Shown: one piece after another, positions 47,242 to 58,400 of the stretch | How positions within the stretch are numbered: the first letter of the stretch is position 1 | Layout of the letters: the number at the start of each line of letters is the position of its first letter | NCBI GenBank assembly: GCA_037043015.1 | Contig: CM073323.1 | Span: 27,990,758-28,054,757, forward strand | Source of the DNA: Bryum argenteum | Taxonomy: Eukaryota; Streptophyta; Bryopsida; Bryales; Bryaceae | Length of the DNA: 64,000 bases | Reading direction: 5' to 3' | Translations under genes and position numbers: made by a program | The notes under the pieces: model-generated | The model's database searches: none | Told to the model about the DNA's origin: nothing | Seen by the model: the letters and a program-made list of their open reading frames with translations, nothing else

Positions 47242-48075
47242 ATGGAGAAACTTGGTTACAAGGATCCGCTTCCTCCTCCCATTCCAGCGATCCAAGCAAC
47301 ACTTGCTGCGATCGACCCCATGGAAGTTCACAACTTTGTGATACAATCGGACCTTGACACCATCAACAGTCAAAGCGACGAGGGTGAGCCTGTCATTCTC
47401 ATGACAGTCCTGGACTTGAATCATTGGACCAGAATTTTTGAAGCATCACAAATCAGCGTCGATCTAGCACTAGAGCGCGTCCGCGAACTTCATGGCGCGA
47501 TGACGGAGATCCTTACACGCGATCAACTTGAGATCGATGAATGCACAACTCATACGACCCTTGCGGAAATTGCGATCAAAAGATCGAATGCGTCTACTTG
47601 GCCTTCTGACTTTGGTGGTAACCCTTGCCAGGGCCTCAATCACCCGTACCTCAAGAATGTCAGACTTGCGGAGGGACAGCGTGCTGCGCTCGAAGACTTC
47701 AGTGACGAGATACAATCCAGCCAAGCTGAGATAGATCAAAACTCGCTTGTTGCCTCTGGACGAAATCTCTCGGTACCATTTGTACCGCCAAGATCAGTGG
47801 AGGATCAAGTTGCTGTCAAAGACCACCGCGTCTGGACACTAGGTAACGTAAACTTGCTCGCCCCTATCACGGGTGCTATGATGCGTGTGTGGGCTGGACT
47901 TGACAAGTCTGAGCTAGAAGCTTGTAAATCTCATGGGCAAAATGGAACACAATGTTCCAGAGCTCCTGAAAACCTTCTAAAGGCTTTCAGTCTCTCACAA
48001 TACGAGCACTCTAAGTGTCCTACACTTCCTGTCAAAGTGCATCTAAAAAATCCTCTTCCCACTGCTGGGGACTGA
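47242..48075 (+). CDS. ORF1 of the Penelope-like element, unknown function
   Basis: 277 codons starting MEKLGYKDPLPPPIPAIQ. It is mildly acidic with a predicted helical middle (VDLALERVRELHGAMTEIL) and no motif I know. It ends in TGA at 48073. ORF2 follows in the same frame only 7 codons later, so ORF1 and ORF2 may once have been, or through readthrough may still be, one product of about 527 residues. By position it could be a gag-like nucleic-acid-binding protein; that is inference. Confidence 0.5.
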   Translation: MEKLGYKDPLPPPIPAIQATLAAIDPMEVHNFVIQSDLDTINSQSDEGEPVILMTVLDLNHWTRIFEASQISVDLALERVRELHGAMTEILTRDQLEIDECTTHTTLAEIAIKRSNASTWPSDFGGNPCQGLNHPYLKNVRLAEGQRAALEDFSDEIQSSQAEIDQNSLVASGRNLSVPFVPPRSVEDQVAVKDHRVWTLGNVNLLAPITGAMMRVWAGLDKSELEACKSHGQNGTQCSRAPENLLKAFSLSQYEHSKCPTLPVKVHLKNPLPTAGD

Positions 48076-48096
48076 AAAGAGAAGCACCCACAAGAG

Positions 48097-48825
48097 ATGT
48101 GGAATGTTAAACGTCCATACCTCCGATGCACTTGTGACCAGAATGCCACCAACGGTTGCAATGGGGCAATTATATGGTTTGATCACGCTATGTGGTATAT
48201 GATCAACCATCTGGAGCGGTTCTTTCCTGACACTGAATTTCCATCTTTATCTGCCAAGTTCCTCGCTTTTATTATCTGGTCCTCTAGCGTTGCTAGAACG
48301 GCCTATAAATGGCACATGACCTTCACTTACACCCGTTTATGGATGAAAGAAGGCATTCTACAGTACGCTCAACAGCCGCAAGAGCCGCTTTTTAGCAAGT
48401 ATCCTGACCTGCCAGGGTTTAGATACATTGAACGGCTTCTCAAACCGCCGAGCTTTTCAATTGCCAATCCAGGCACTCCTTCATTGGGACCTGGTGGCAA
48501 GCGTCAAAAATTGCTCAATCTTAACACCACGCCTCCTGCGCATCGCATGAACCCCGGTGGTTCACGTGGCCGCGGTGGATACTCTAGAGGTCGTGGTGGT
48601 GGCCGTAACCAAGCCTTTAGACGCAGGTTCAGTCCTACACCTCGCAACTACGTAGAGCGTGGATCTCCCTCAACGCCGAAACACCAGGTTTCGGCATTTG
48701 GCTCGCACCAGCTCACTGGATCCCTTGGCCAACCTACTACTTTGTCCCACTCGGATCGTGGCACATCAATGCCCGAACAGTCTCCTATTCGTGCTAAAAT
48801 CCTTAGCTTTGATGAAGATATCTAG
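48097..48825 (+). CDS. ORF2 of the Penelope-like element, RGG-box protein
   Basis: 242 codons starting MWNVKRPYLRCTCDQNATNG. The N-terminal half has aromatic-rich helices (AMWYMINHLERFFPDTEF). The C-terminal third has an RGG box (GGSRGRGGYSRGRGGGRN) typical of RNA-binding tails. It is in frame with ORF1 across a single TGA and lies 45 bases ahead of the reverse transcriptase ORF. It may be the RNA-binding half of a gag-like protein. Confidence 0.5.
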   Translation: MWNVKRPYLRCTCDQNATNGCNGAIIWFDHAMWYMINHLERFFPDTEFPSLSAKFLAFIIWSSSVARTAYKWHMTFTYTRLWMKEGILQYAQQPQEPLFSKYPDLPGFRYIERLLKPPSFSIANPGTPSLGPGGKRQKLLNLNTTPPAHRMNPGGSRGRGGYSRGRGGGRNQAFRRRFSPTPRNYVERGSPSTPKHQVSAFGSHQLTGSLGQPTTLSHSDRGTSMPEQSPIRAKILSFDEDI

Positions 48826-48869
48826 TTAATTTTATGATATCCAATATATATAGGCTAATATTATAGTCC

Positions 48870-51032
48870 ATGTGGTTTTTTCCAGATGCATCCAGAGTGA
48901 TGTTTAGAGACCAACTCGGTCGATTTTTAGTCCGGAGATGTAACCAGAGAAAGCCTATCGGCTATGTAATACTGCAATATCCATCTCGTGCCATTGAATG
49001 GCTCCACTTCAGGAAACTCTTTACTAGCATGTTGACAGAGTTTCATTTTGAACATCTGATTCCTGAATTGCAAAACATCATGTTTGCATGGAAATATCAC
49101 GATGACCTCTCCATGGTGTTGTACAAGCCTTCCAAGGTGTTTAAACAATTTGACTTCATATCTCTATTAGACTCATCTAACCTATGTGCATGCCATACAG
49201 CAAAAAGATTTCAACGCTACATCGACCCACAAACAATAGAAGAACGTTCCAGCTTCATAAGCGCGGATGTTCACGTGAGGACAACAGATGTGCACATCAT
49301 TCACAACTTGGAACTAAGGAATGCCGTAGGTATGGGCCTTAACCACATCCCGGTCAAGCCTACATCTTTGTCTGCATGTGTTGCTACCACTATGGATGCC
49401 TTGTCACAAATTGTGACAATTCTGAATCTAGAAGCGACAAACTTTCCAATTTCTGAAGCTTCAGAATGGCTTAGATCACAATGCCTATTACAACTCAAAG
49501 TTGCTTCCAAAACCAACAAGTTTGGTTTCAAGTTCTCAGGCAAGGATCTATTTCAAATACCTGCCGTAAGAGATGAGGTTTCATGGATCACCAAGCATCT
49601 GTACTGCGCAGGCTTGGACAAAGCAACCAACAATGTATGTTTTATATGCATAAAACATATTCGATTATTGGCTCTAGAAAGACTTTCAAGTCAAGATTTC
49701 ACCCCATGCCGTGATCAATCGGGCTGGGAACTACAATCTTATATTCTCAAAGAAACGACTCTTCAACTTCATGGTCTTATACCAGAGTTGCAAGTTACGT
49801 TTCAATCACTTCCATACCTCATGGCCACTTACAAGCTTCACAAAGGCAAATACAGATGGTTGACAAATGCTTTTCAAACCATCTATAGTAATTTAGCACA
49901 CCTCCTTACCATAGCCTCTATGTTGATCCTTGATACGGTCAAAAATTGGGCAGCCGACACTTGTGCAGGTTATGCCAATTTTCTTCGATGTAATACGGCT
50001 CTCTATTGGTTGATCAATTCGGTCACCGAGATGGTGCTTAATCTTCCTGTGAAAATGCATGATATATTTGTTGCAGACATCACACGATGCTTTGAAAGCA
50101 TCCCACTACACGACCCTGACAATCTTCTTGATGCCGTCTCATCAGTTATCAAGATTGCATACCGTCAGGCACGCAAAACACACCCCAGAGCCACACCGCT
50201 CATATGGATTCGTGTTGATCAGAACGGCATGGCCGCTCGAGCTGTGTGGGGCACATCACAACCTGCCTATGGCGAGTATTTTTCACTCAATGAAGCTCGC
50301 TTAATTTCACTGCATGCTTGGCTCATGACGCACTGCCATGTGGCCTTGGGTGACAGAGTCTGGACTCAAACATTAGGAATCCCCATGGGGTTTTCATGTT
50401 CACCACTTTGGTGCAATGTCTACTTACTCTCATATGAAATCAAATTCATACAACGCCTTGCACGGCTTGGTCGCGTGGATCTCATGTCACGCTTCAAATA
50501 TGCCTTTCGGTATATTGATGACCTTTGTTGGGTCAATAATAGCACACCAATAGATTTCCTTGATCCTGAACAACCTCGCACAAATGAGAACCCGTTTTGG
50601 ATCTATCCGCTCAACGTGATTGGAATCAAATGCGAAGTTACTCGCTACGCCCAGGACAATCCTACACGCGGCTTAGCAGCTCACTTCATGAATCTAGAGA
50701 TATCCATCTCTGATGATGTCACAGGTTCATTCGAAACTTGTAAGTTTGACAAAAGACGTGAGCTTCCATTCTCATATACGCAGTACATCAAATTCAAGTC
50801 GAACAGACCGATACGACAATCATATAGTGTGGCGGTATCACAAACCGTTCCTATATTATACCTTTCAAGTTCAGTCCTAGCAGCGCTACGGGAGATCAAT
50901 ATTCTCATCAATACCATGACAACAAATGACTTCCAACGCCATAGGTTGAATGAGACCATCATACGATTCCTCACGAATGGCCACTTCCCTGGCATCAAAT
51001 TCGACATACAAGCATTAATCACCTCCTTGTAG
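48870..51032 (+). CDS. Penelope-like reverse transcriptase (ORF3)
   Basis: 720 codons, uninterrupted. The C-terminal half holds reverse transcriptase motifs: YKLHKGKYRWLTNAF (fingers, residues about 325-340), FVADITRCFESIPL with the catalytic Asp (about 400), LGIPMGFSCSPLWCNVYL (motif B, about 500), and FRYIDDLCWV with the catalytic Asp pair (about 547). LAAHFMNLEISI and FSYTQYIKFKSNRP follow, in the place of the FLD and SNHP-type motifs of Penelope-like enzymes. The N-terminal ~300 residues are unrecognised. No GIY-YIG domain is visible. The intact frame suggests recent activity. Start choice is by the first ATG; it may begin later. Confidence 0.65.
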   Translation: MWFFPDASRVMFRDQLGRFLVRRCNQRKPIGYVILQYPSRAIEWLHFRKLFTSMLTEFHFEHLIPELQNIMFAWKYHDDLSMVLYKPSKVFKQFDFISLLDSSNLCACHTAKRFQRYIDPQTIEERSSFISADVHVRTTDVHIIHNLELRNAVGMGLNHIPVKPTSLSACVATTMDALSQIVTILNLEATNFPISEASEWLRSQCLLQLKVASKTNKFGFKFSGKDLFQIPAVRDEVSWITKHLYCAGLDKATNNVCFICIKHIRLLALERLSSQDFTPCRDQSGWELQSYILKETTLQLHGLIPELQVTFQSLPYLMATYKLHKGKYRWLTNAFQTIYSNLAHLLTIASMLILDTVKNWAADTCAGYANFLRCNTALYWLINSVTEMVLNLPVKMHDIFVADITRCFESIPLHDPDNLLDAVSSVIKIAYRQARKTHPRATPLIWIRVDQNGMAARAVWGTSQPAYGEYFSLNEARLISLHAWLMTHCHVALGDRVWTQTLGIPMGFSCSPLWCNVYLLSYEIKFIQRLARLGRVDLMSRFKYAFRYIDDLCWVNNSTPIDFLDPEQPRTNENPFWIYPLNVIGIKCEVTRYAQDNPTRGLAAHFMNLEISISDDVTGSFETCKFDKRRELPFSYTQYIKFKSNRPIRQSYSVAVSQTVPILYLSSSVLAALREINILINTMTTNDFQRHRLNETIIRFLTNGHFPGIKFDIQALITSL

Positions 51033-51112
51033 GTATGTCCCATACCTTGACCAACGTGCAAAATAGGAAAATTCATTCTAGTGCTTATCACACTAATATA
51101 TCAGTTGAGATC

Positions 51113-51188
51113 CTGGTGTGCACCTCAGTGAGGGCACACCAGCTCTCACTGGGTCTGCACCACCAGGGGTGGTGGCGGGCTTTTTTTT
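51113..51188 (+). other. Tandem hairpins and T-tract at the 3' end of the element core
   Basis: Hairpin 1: CTGGTGTGC (51113-51121) pairs perfectly with GCACACCAG (51134-51142). Hairpin 2: CACCACC (51158-51164) pairs with GGTGGTG (51168-51174) across a 3-base loop. A GGCGGGC and TTTTTTTT run follow, then the right direct repeat. A stem-loop pair just before the repeat could serve as reverse transcriptase recognition or as an RNA-end signal. Confidence 0.55.
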
Positions 51189-52175
51189 CCTAAATTAGAT
51201 ATTGCATTAAGTTGCATGTTTAAAAAAATAGTTTGACTAAGCATATATTACAAATGTGTATATATGTACCCTATTGGCAGCAACTTATTAAGCCTATGGC
51301 TAATACCATGGCCGGCCTAATTAAAGCATACAAATCTATTCATGATTTTCTATGAATCTCACTCACCCTCTATTGTTTGGTAAGCTATTGATTTGATCTC
51401 CAAGATCTGAAGTTCAAAAGCTTAAGCACAAGGCAATTATGGCATTTTAATAGCCGCCTTACAACATTATTAGTTACTGTTCAACCGTCCTAGCTTTTAC
51501 ACTTCTTGATTATCTCAAAATAGTGCAACACAAGGCTTTCTTGTGGCTTTTGCTTATAGCAAGACTTTCTCTTTGAGCACATGAAGAGCCACTGTGGAAC
51601 TACTTGTTTGAAAGAAAGTTGCTTGCTTTTGCTTGCACTAGGATTCGCTCTTTGAGCGCATGAGAACAGCACATAGTGCAATACTTTTTGAGTGAAGTTG
51701 CTTGTTGAAGTTGCTTGTACAATGACAGTGGTCACGATCGACTCAAGCACTCAGGTCTATTTTTAGTAAATCACTATTGCTTGTGATTCTTCTTATCTTT
51801 GACTCTTTTTTTCTTGTGTAATTTTATTGCTAGTGAAATGCGATAACAAGCGGTGAGTATCTCAAGACACCTCGTCTACGACATAGCTCCTAACTTGTGG
51901 TTTTGGGTTGTGCTCATGGGGACGGTGAGGTACTCTCCTCTTGCAATCTTACATCAACAAACAAGATTCAAGAACAAGGACGTATTTTGTGAAGAGAGCT
52001 TTCCCTAGCTTCTCTTTGTTTTTGCTATGTATGCTTTTCTATGAATCTATATGATGTTCTACAACACGATTTTTACATACTCCCTCTATCTAGCTTCTGC
52101 ATGACCTAGTGTTGTCTGTTCGAGTACCTAATATAGACAGAGCTCTGAAAAGAGATGTACCAACTATAGATGATT
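51189..52175 (+). repeat. Right LTR-like direct repeat
   Basis: Same content as 46125-47112, starting CCTAAATTAGATATTGC after the T-tract and ending CAACTATAGATGATT. It follows directly on the 3' hairpins of the core. The low divergence from the left copy points to fairly recent formation. Confidence 0.85.
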
Positions 52176-52539
52176 CTTTTTCTTGCTAAAACATTATGTG
52201 ACGTGGGAATACTGAAAATACTAATTTCAGGCTATTCTCACTATTTTTTCATTGGTCTATTTTTTAAAAAAAATATTAAAATATATAATCATATTTCAAT
52301 AAAAAATATATTTTGTAAATTTTTATTATATTCAAATATATTAGATTATTATAATTCTGTAATTTTTTATGATTAAAAAATATTTAAATATTAAAAAATA
52401 TAATATATGAAATATAATATATATAATATCTACAAGATAACAATGGTGCCAAAAAAAAAAGTAAAAGTAATTTCGTGGATATTTAATCCTCAAAAAACAC
52501 GTGGACATAGATTAATAAAGTTATTTACAGCGCTTTATC

Positions 52540-55400
52540 TACATGGCAACAAAAACTCTACGTCAGACCAGTTGACAAGTCAGTCAACATCTAGTCGGAT
52601 GTCTAACACGATGTCCAACTTACCATAACTACAGTCAAGCATGAATGTCCGCGTAGACATCTACTTGGATGTCTATGAAGATGTTTTGCACAACATCCTC
52701 CTAGACGTCATTTACTAAAAAGCGGCAGTACTTAAGAGTCTTTTAAAGAATAATATCAACTTTTTTTCTCTTCTTGCTTGTCCTCCATTGGCGCGGGTCT
52801 CGATTGGGGTAATCCTCAAATACTTAAAGAAAATATAAAAGAAAATAAAAACAATAAAAGTGTTTTTGGCTTACTTCAAGAAGGAATTTAATATTATTGA
52901 TTACTTATAGATTAGATTATTATAGTCTAATGGCAAGACTATACATTGCTCTATCATTAACAACCAATATTATACAAATTAAAGCAAATTTACAAGAAAT
53001 ATGAATTTATGAAAGTAGCTATTTAATACGAGTTTAGGAGACAATTCAAGAATAGAATTAGTATCAAGAAAGTTAGTTGGAAAGTTAGTTAGGTAGTAGA
53101 AATAAAAGGTAGTTGAGAGTTTGAAAGAGAGCCTATCACCATGGAAGACTATAAATAGTCTCATGATTGTAATTCCACACTTTTTCTATCAATAAAGTTT
53201 ATTTGATTTGTTGTGGAAGAAACTCTAAGACTTAAAATATGTGCTTTGTTGTGGAAAGAACTTTAAAGCATCTGGTATTTGATTTGTTGTGAGGGAAAAT
53301 AAAAGACCTTTTATAGTTAATATGTTGTGATTGAAACCCTGAAGATGTCATCAGATGTTTATGATAATGTCTGCAGGGATGTCTAAGATGACGTTTATGA
53401 AAATGTCTAACATGATGTCTATGAAGATGTCGAAGATGACATCTATGACAGCATCCAAAACCATCTACAGGGATGATTTTCATTGACTTCAATGGATGAA
53501 CAGAGGCGGCTAGGGTTTGCTGCCGCCGCCATAGTTAGGTCATGAGACCTTTAAGTAGAATTAGAGGCCGCACGAAGCTCATTTTTGCCTTCATATTTTC
53601 AAAGAGTTAGTGTTTGGAGTGTAGAGGCTAAGGTTTGCTTCTTCATGTGGCTAGGGTTTGTTGCCGCCGCCATAGTTAGGTCATGAGATCTTCAAATGGA
53701 ATTACAAAGCTCATTTTTGCCTTAGTTTTTCCAAAGAGTTTGTGTTTAAAGTATAGAGGATTTCAAAATTGTTTCCATTCAGTTTCAGAATGATTGTTAA
53801 GCGCAATAAGAGAATAGTATTTGTTGAAATCCAATAGCTCTCAAGAGTAGGTTTCCTTCTTCATGTGGCTAAGATTTGCTACTTAAGAGTCTTTGGATTT
53901 CAAAAGCATCTTGTACAAGAAACCCTAGGACTTGTAGAATTTGATTTGTTGTGAAGGAAACCCTAGTACTTGTAGTATTTGATTTGTTGTAGAAGATGTC
54001 TATGATGATGTCTGCAAGATGTCTTAGAGCATGTCTATGAAGATGTCTAAATGTGTTGATGGAATTCTCTTTTGGAAGGTGGGACATAAGGGGTCGGGGG
54101 CGTGAGCACGATCCGAGGCCATGAGCGACATGCGTGCTTGTAGGTGAGTGGAGCAGGATGTATGTATAGATGTCTATAACGTTGTTTTTAATGATGTCTA
54201 GAAGGATGTCTGAAGAAATGTCTCAGCAGATGTTTGCAAAAATGTCTAATTGTGTCGATATCTTGAGGTTAGGAAGTAAACCATCTCAACCTAGGTAGTG
54301 CAATTAAATGGAATTAAATCTAATTTTTTACCTTTACAAACCCTTCTTTAAATGCAGTTGATATTGGCTTATTGAATATGTGTAGCGGCGGGACATGCAC
54401 ATGACCATACGGATATCGACAGCAAGCGATGGAAGTGGAGGGACTTACGGAGTTCAAATTGTGGGTGCGTAGTATATCGTAGTTGTTGTGAGCGTATTAG
54501 TAAATATTCTAGTTTGTGTTATCCGAGGTTTTAATGACCTAAGCAATATATGTTTGATTCATACTTTTTGATGTGACGGTGTTTTCTGATTGATGTTATG
54601 TGAGACGCCCGTGGATTACAAATCGATGACTATATAAACATCTAAAAATGTCATCCTAGATGTCCTTTCATATGCCCAAAAAACATCAATAATAACACTG
54701 TTGCAAACATCATGTCCTAGGAGATGTCGCTACAAACATCCGAGCAAACATCACAAACTTAATAAGGACATCAACATAAACATCATTCTACGCACTGAAA
54801 ACATCTTATAAGATATAAAAATTGTCTTCTAAGATATTTTGTAAGACATTGCATACATCTTGCAAGACATCTTGTACAACATCTAAGATGTCTTGCAAGA
54901 CATTTACGTCGTCTTAACTGATGTCTAAAACTATCATGATAGGAGCATAAAACCTCCGCAATATGCTGACGTGGCATGCCATGTCATTTTTCCAAGTCCA
55001 CGTCAACTTTTCCCGCGTGCCACGTCGGATTTTCCCGGGTGCCACGTCAGATTTTCCCGAGTGCCACGTCGGATTTTCTCGGGTCCATGTGGGATTCTGG
55101 CCCCGCCATGTCATCTTTCATGAGACCATGTAAAATTCCACATCATGATGAATTTCATCCCCATGTGGCACTGCGCGTTGAATCAAGCTGATGTGTCATC
55201 TACGTGGCACCTACGTGGCACACTTTTTACCCTTCCAAAATTACCTTAAGACATCTTCGATCGTAAGACATTTTCCTGTCTTTTTAGACGTCTGCTTAGA
55301 CATCTGTCATGTCTAGGATGTCTTATTGTCTATAAGACATCCGAATTAATGTCTACGATGTCTTTTTAGACATCATTTACAACATCATTAAAAACGCATG
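52540..55400. repeat. Right subterminal region of the CACTA element
   Basis: GATGTCT and AGACATC words recur densely at 52580-52710, 53340-53460, 53990-54250 and 54625-55390. A ~55-bp unit (GCTAGGGTTTGCTGCCGCCGCCATAGTTAGGTCATGAGA-like, given here as a pattern) appears twice, near 53509 and 53649. No transposase or other gene is visible in this 2.9 kb. Confidence 0.6.
54970..55105. repeat. ~27-bp repeats with a CCACGTC core
   Basis: Four consecutive units contain GTGCCACGTC(G/A)GATTTT followed by CCCGGG or CTCGGG. The open frame on the minus strand here is only a translation of the repeat. CCACGTC resembles an ACGT-core plant promoter element; any function is unknown. Confidence 0.55.
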
Positions 55401-58400
55401 TTTCTTATAGTGAACTGATTGCGATGTTCGGAGCAAGTGAGCTTTTGTAGCGGGTATTCACTGGTCGGACAGGGCTCTTTCATGTTTGATGAGATTCAAG
55501 GGTTACCTGAATTGAGGAGTATCATGATAGATCGGTGTCAGATTTGTATTGTGACTGAAATGTGAAGTAGTGTTGAGGTGTAAGGTTCCATGGACAAATT
55601 GTAGCTCGATGTTTAGAAATATGAACTTGAAGATCTTCTGGATGGGCAAGTTGGGGAACCATGATTGAAATTGATATAAGGTGTTGGGAAGCAGGTAGTT
55701 CGCCCTCTCCTGGAATGCCACAAGGTGCAAGTCCACCTCAAAATCACCCGCAACCGAACGCAACATGTGTGGGGAGAATGGTGTGTTCCACCTGCCCTGT
55801 GATTGTCATATCATATTCGTAAAATTGAAATCTTTAGCCTATGTACAAAGTTGACGGGGTTGTGCCTGAACAGCCTCCAAGGATGATGGGCATGAGTCCG
55901 TCTGGACCGCCTCCAAATTTTCAAGTTGCGCCTCAAATGCAGGTATGCTTGCTCTGACTACTTGATGAATGGTTACAAAGCAATCTATGTGAATGGAAGA
56001 TATTGATTTTAGGCGATAGCTGCCGAAACTAAACTTTCGGCCAGGTGGTCATCCGCAATAGGGGCAGCAGCAATTCCAAGGTGGTCAGCAATATCGGCCT
56101 GCTCCAGGTATGACTCCTCCGCCACAGTTGGGCATAGCTCCTAGTATGTAACAACCACAGCAAATTGCAACACGGCCACCACTACAACAACCTCAGGGAC
56201 AACCATTGCCGCAAGGCTCAGGGATGCCATTTGGGGTGGTGCAGTTGCGACCAATAACGCCCACACCCCAACCTCCGCAGGCGCAGCAACAAGTGCAGTC
56301 TTTATCTCAGCCGCCACAACAACCTACGCCACCTCCTAGTCCAGGCAATTATGCACTGCAACCCGCACCTTCTTATCCTGTAGTAAGTACCACTGGCAGT
56401 TACTTCCGTATCAAGGCTTTCTATTAAGGATGATGATGCTTGTCGAAGATCACTCGTTCGTCTCACAATTGCTGTTAACAACGATCAGTTTTATTCCTTG
56501 AATAAGTCTGATCCTGGTATGAATTTTCAGCAATTTTCATCGTCATCGTCCTTTCTGCAAGCTCCAACATCATATGGCTTAGCTCGTCTATTTCAAATCT
56601 CAACTCAGGCTCCGAGCCAGCTAATGCAACCTGGGACTCAGCCGTGGCTAAGGCTAAATGCCCACTCTGGTGTTACAGCGCAGCCCGTACAACCACCGCC
56701 AGCATCTGTGAGTTGAAACTCGTGTGATGCATTTCCTCTAGTCAAAGTCTCAAGGAGTTGTAGCAATTCTTAGAAATTCAGGGGCTGTGAGTTTGGACCT
56801 CGAAAAGCTTTTAAATGAAATGATGTTCACTGTAGACTGTTGTCCCTTCATCTCGTGCCGCAGATTGGCAAGAACACGTAGCACCTGACGGCCGTAGGTA
56901 TGACTATGTCGGTCGTTATTTTCTTGGTTTGGATTTGCTTATTGACCACGCATTCACCAACGTATATTTGTTGGATTTATGACCTGAGCAAACAATGCCA
57001 ACCATCGATGTGATTTCAGGTACTACTACAACAGAATATCAAAGCAATCGAGTTGGGAAAAGCCAAGTGAGCTGATGACCCCAACGGAGGTAAGTACATG
57101 TTTTCTATCATGTTAATCAATGTCTTTTCTTTTGTCCACTTATGGGTTCTGTGTGTATATGTTCCATTTGGCACTTGTCAGAATATGGATGTTATTCATC
57201 TGATCATATTCAAAATTATCAGTATTTTTGTTGGTGTGGTATCAAGAGTGACTCTGTGTCATTTGGGTTTGTAGAGCTCTGTAGAGAATTTATAAGTTTT
57301 TTTCCATGTGAGGAGGGGCAGATTTGTACTGCTTAGGGTTGCTATGTTGGAACTTGCTCTCCTTGGGTTGTGCCTTTCCTGATAAATTTAATTGTTACTA
57401 CTTCAGAGCGTGGAGATGCTTCGACCCCGTGGAAGGAATTCACAACAGCAGATGGCAGAAAGTAAGTGGACTGAAGTTCGCTTGGTGTTCTATACTTTAA
57501 TTTAAATGCGCATTCTATTTTTGGATCGAGTATCGATTGGGAATACGGTTTTGATTAGATCCTCTATCAACTGTTGCCTGTTTTTGGGAGTTCGCGTTTG
57601 GTAGCTAAGTGTCTCACCCCTCTGGCCTCTCAACATTAGGTACTACTATAATAAGATTACAAAGTTGTCGAAGTGGACGATGCCAGATGAGATGCAAGTT
57701 AGTTTCATGAATACTTTCAACATTTTTGGCACTAACTCTCAGTGACCGACTTGCTTACAGGTTTTGATGTTAAGTTTTTCTTGCTGGGGCGGTCTGTTCT
57801 GGTCTTAAGATCCTATTGTGTCGCGCGGCATTGAACTCATTTGCTACGGAAAGGATTTACAGCATTTCCTACAGAAAGGATTTACAGCATTTGCTGTAGA
57901 AAGAATCTACAGTTGGATCAGATTTTTTACAAGAGCAGTAGTGTAGTCGTAAATGCATAACTGGTTGACATGGGTGTTGATGTCCTTTTGATGGATGTGT
58001 GCAGCAAGCTCGCGAGGAGGCAGAGAAAGCTGCTGGTATATCGAAGTCTGCCGCGCCTGCCCCCTCAGCATCAGTGAAGCCCCAGTTTCTGTGACTCCTC
58101 TTTCTCAATCAGGCCTCCCAGCTACGACTGCAATCACCTTAATGCCTACCCTTCCAGTTCCACCTGTGTCATTAGACAATGCCAAGCTGGAGTAAGATTT
58201 GTTTACTCCGTGCAAGGTCTTGATTGTTCGGTGTTTTAGAATTATGTAGTCCACAGCAAGTCAGTATGGCGCCATACTCACTTTGTGGATCTTGTCAGCG
58301 TGAAGATGCATGCGAAGGAGGAAGTTGTACGTGGAACTCTTGCGCAAGAGCTTGAGGTATTAATCCAGAGGCACTGTCAGTAGTTGGAATCTTCAATGTT

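Larger units (their letters stand above)
46107..52188 (+). mobile_element. Penelope-like retroelement with LTR-like direct repeats
   Basis: Two direct repeats of about 988 bp (46125-47112 and 51189-52175, about 1% different) flank a 4.1-kb core with three plus-strand ORFs; the last is a reverse transcriptase with Penelope-type motifs. The right repeat follows two hairpins and a T-tract. Penelope-like elements often show such pseudo-LTRs from partial tandem copies. No GIY-YIG endonuclease motif is visible in any ORF, so it resembles endonuclease-lacking types. It lies inside the CACTA element; I found no clear target duplication. LTR retrotransposon or DIRS-type are less likely, because no protease, integrase or tyrosine recombinase is present. 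Confidence 0.6.
45742..55412. mobile_element. CACTA (En/Spm-type) element, non-autonomous, in intron 1 of the PRP40 pseudogene
   Basis: The ends are CACTATAAGAAACCCCTG at 45742 and, inverted, CACTATAAGAAACATGCG at 55412. The three flanking bases AAC are duplicated (45739-45741 and 55413-55415). CACTA termini with a 3-bp duplication define this superfamily. Both end regions carry many GATGTCT/AGACATC words, the expected subterminal binding-site repeats. No transposase frame is visible, so it would depend on a relative. Much of its 9.7 kb is a nested Penelope-like element (46107-52175). Confidence 0.8.

Noticed and set aside
46125..52175. Hammerhead ribozyme in the Penelope-like direct repeats
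   Set aside because: Such ribozymes are known from Penelope-like elements, but I found no CTGANGA ... GAAA core on either strand of the repeat.
46125..52175. Ordinary LTR retrotransposon or caulimovirid
   Set aside because: No protease, integrase, RNase H or movement-protein motif is present in the core, and the reverse transcriptase motifs are of another type.
54914..55114. Minus-strand frame rich in TW and GK repeats
   Set aside because: It is a translation of the ~27-bp CCACGTC repeat, with no sign of coding constraint.
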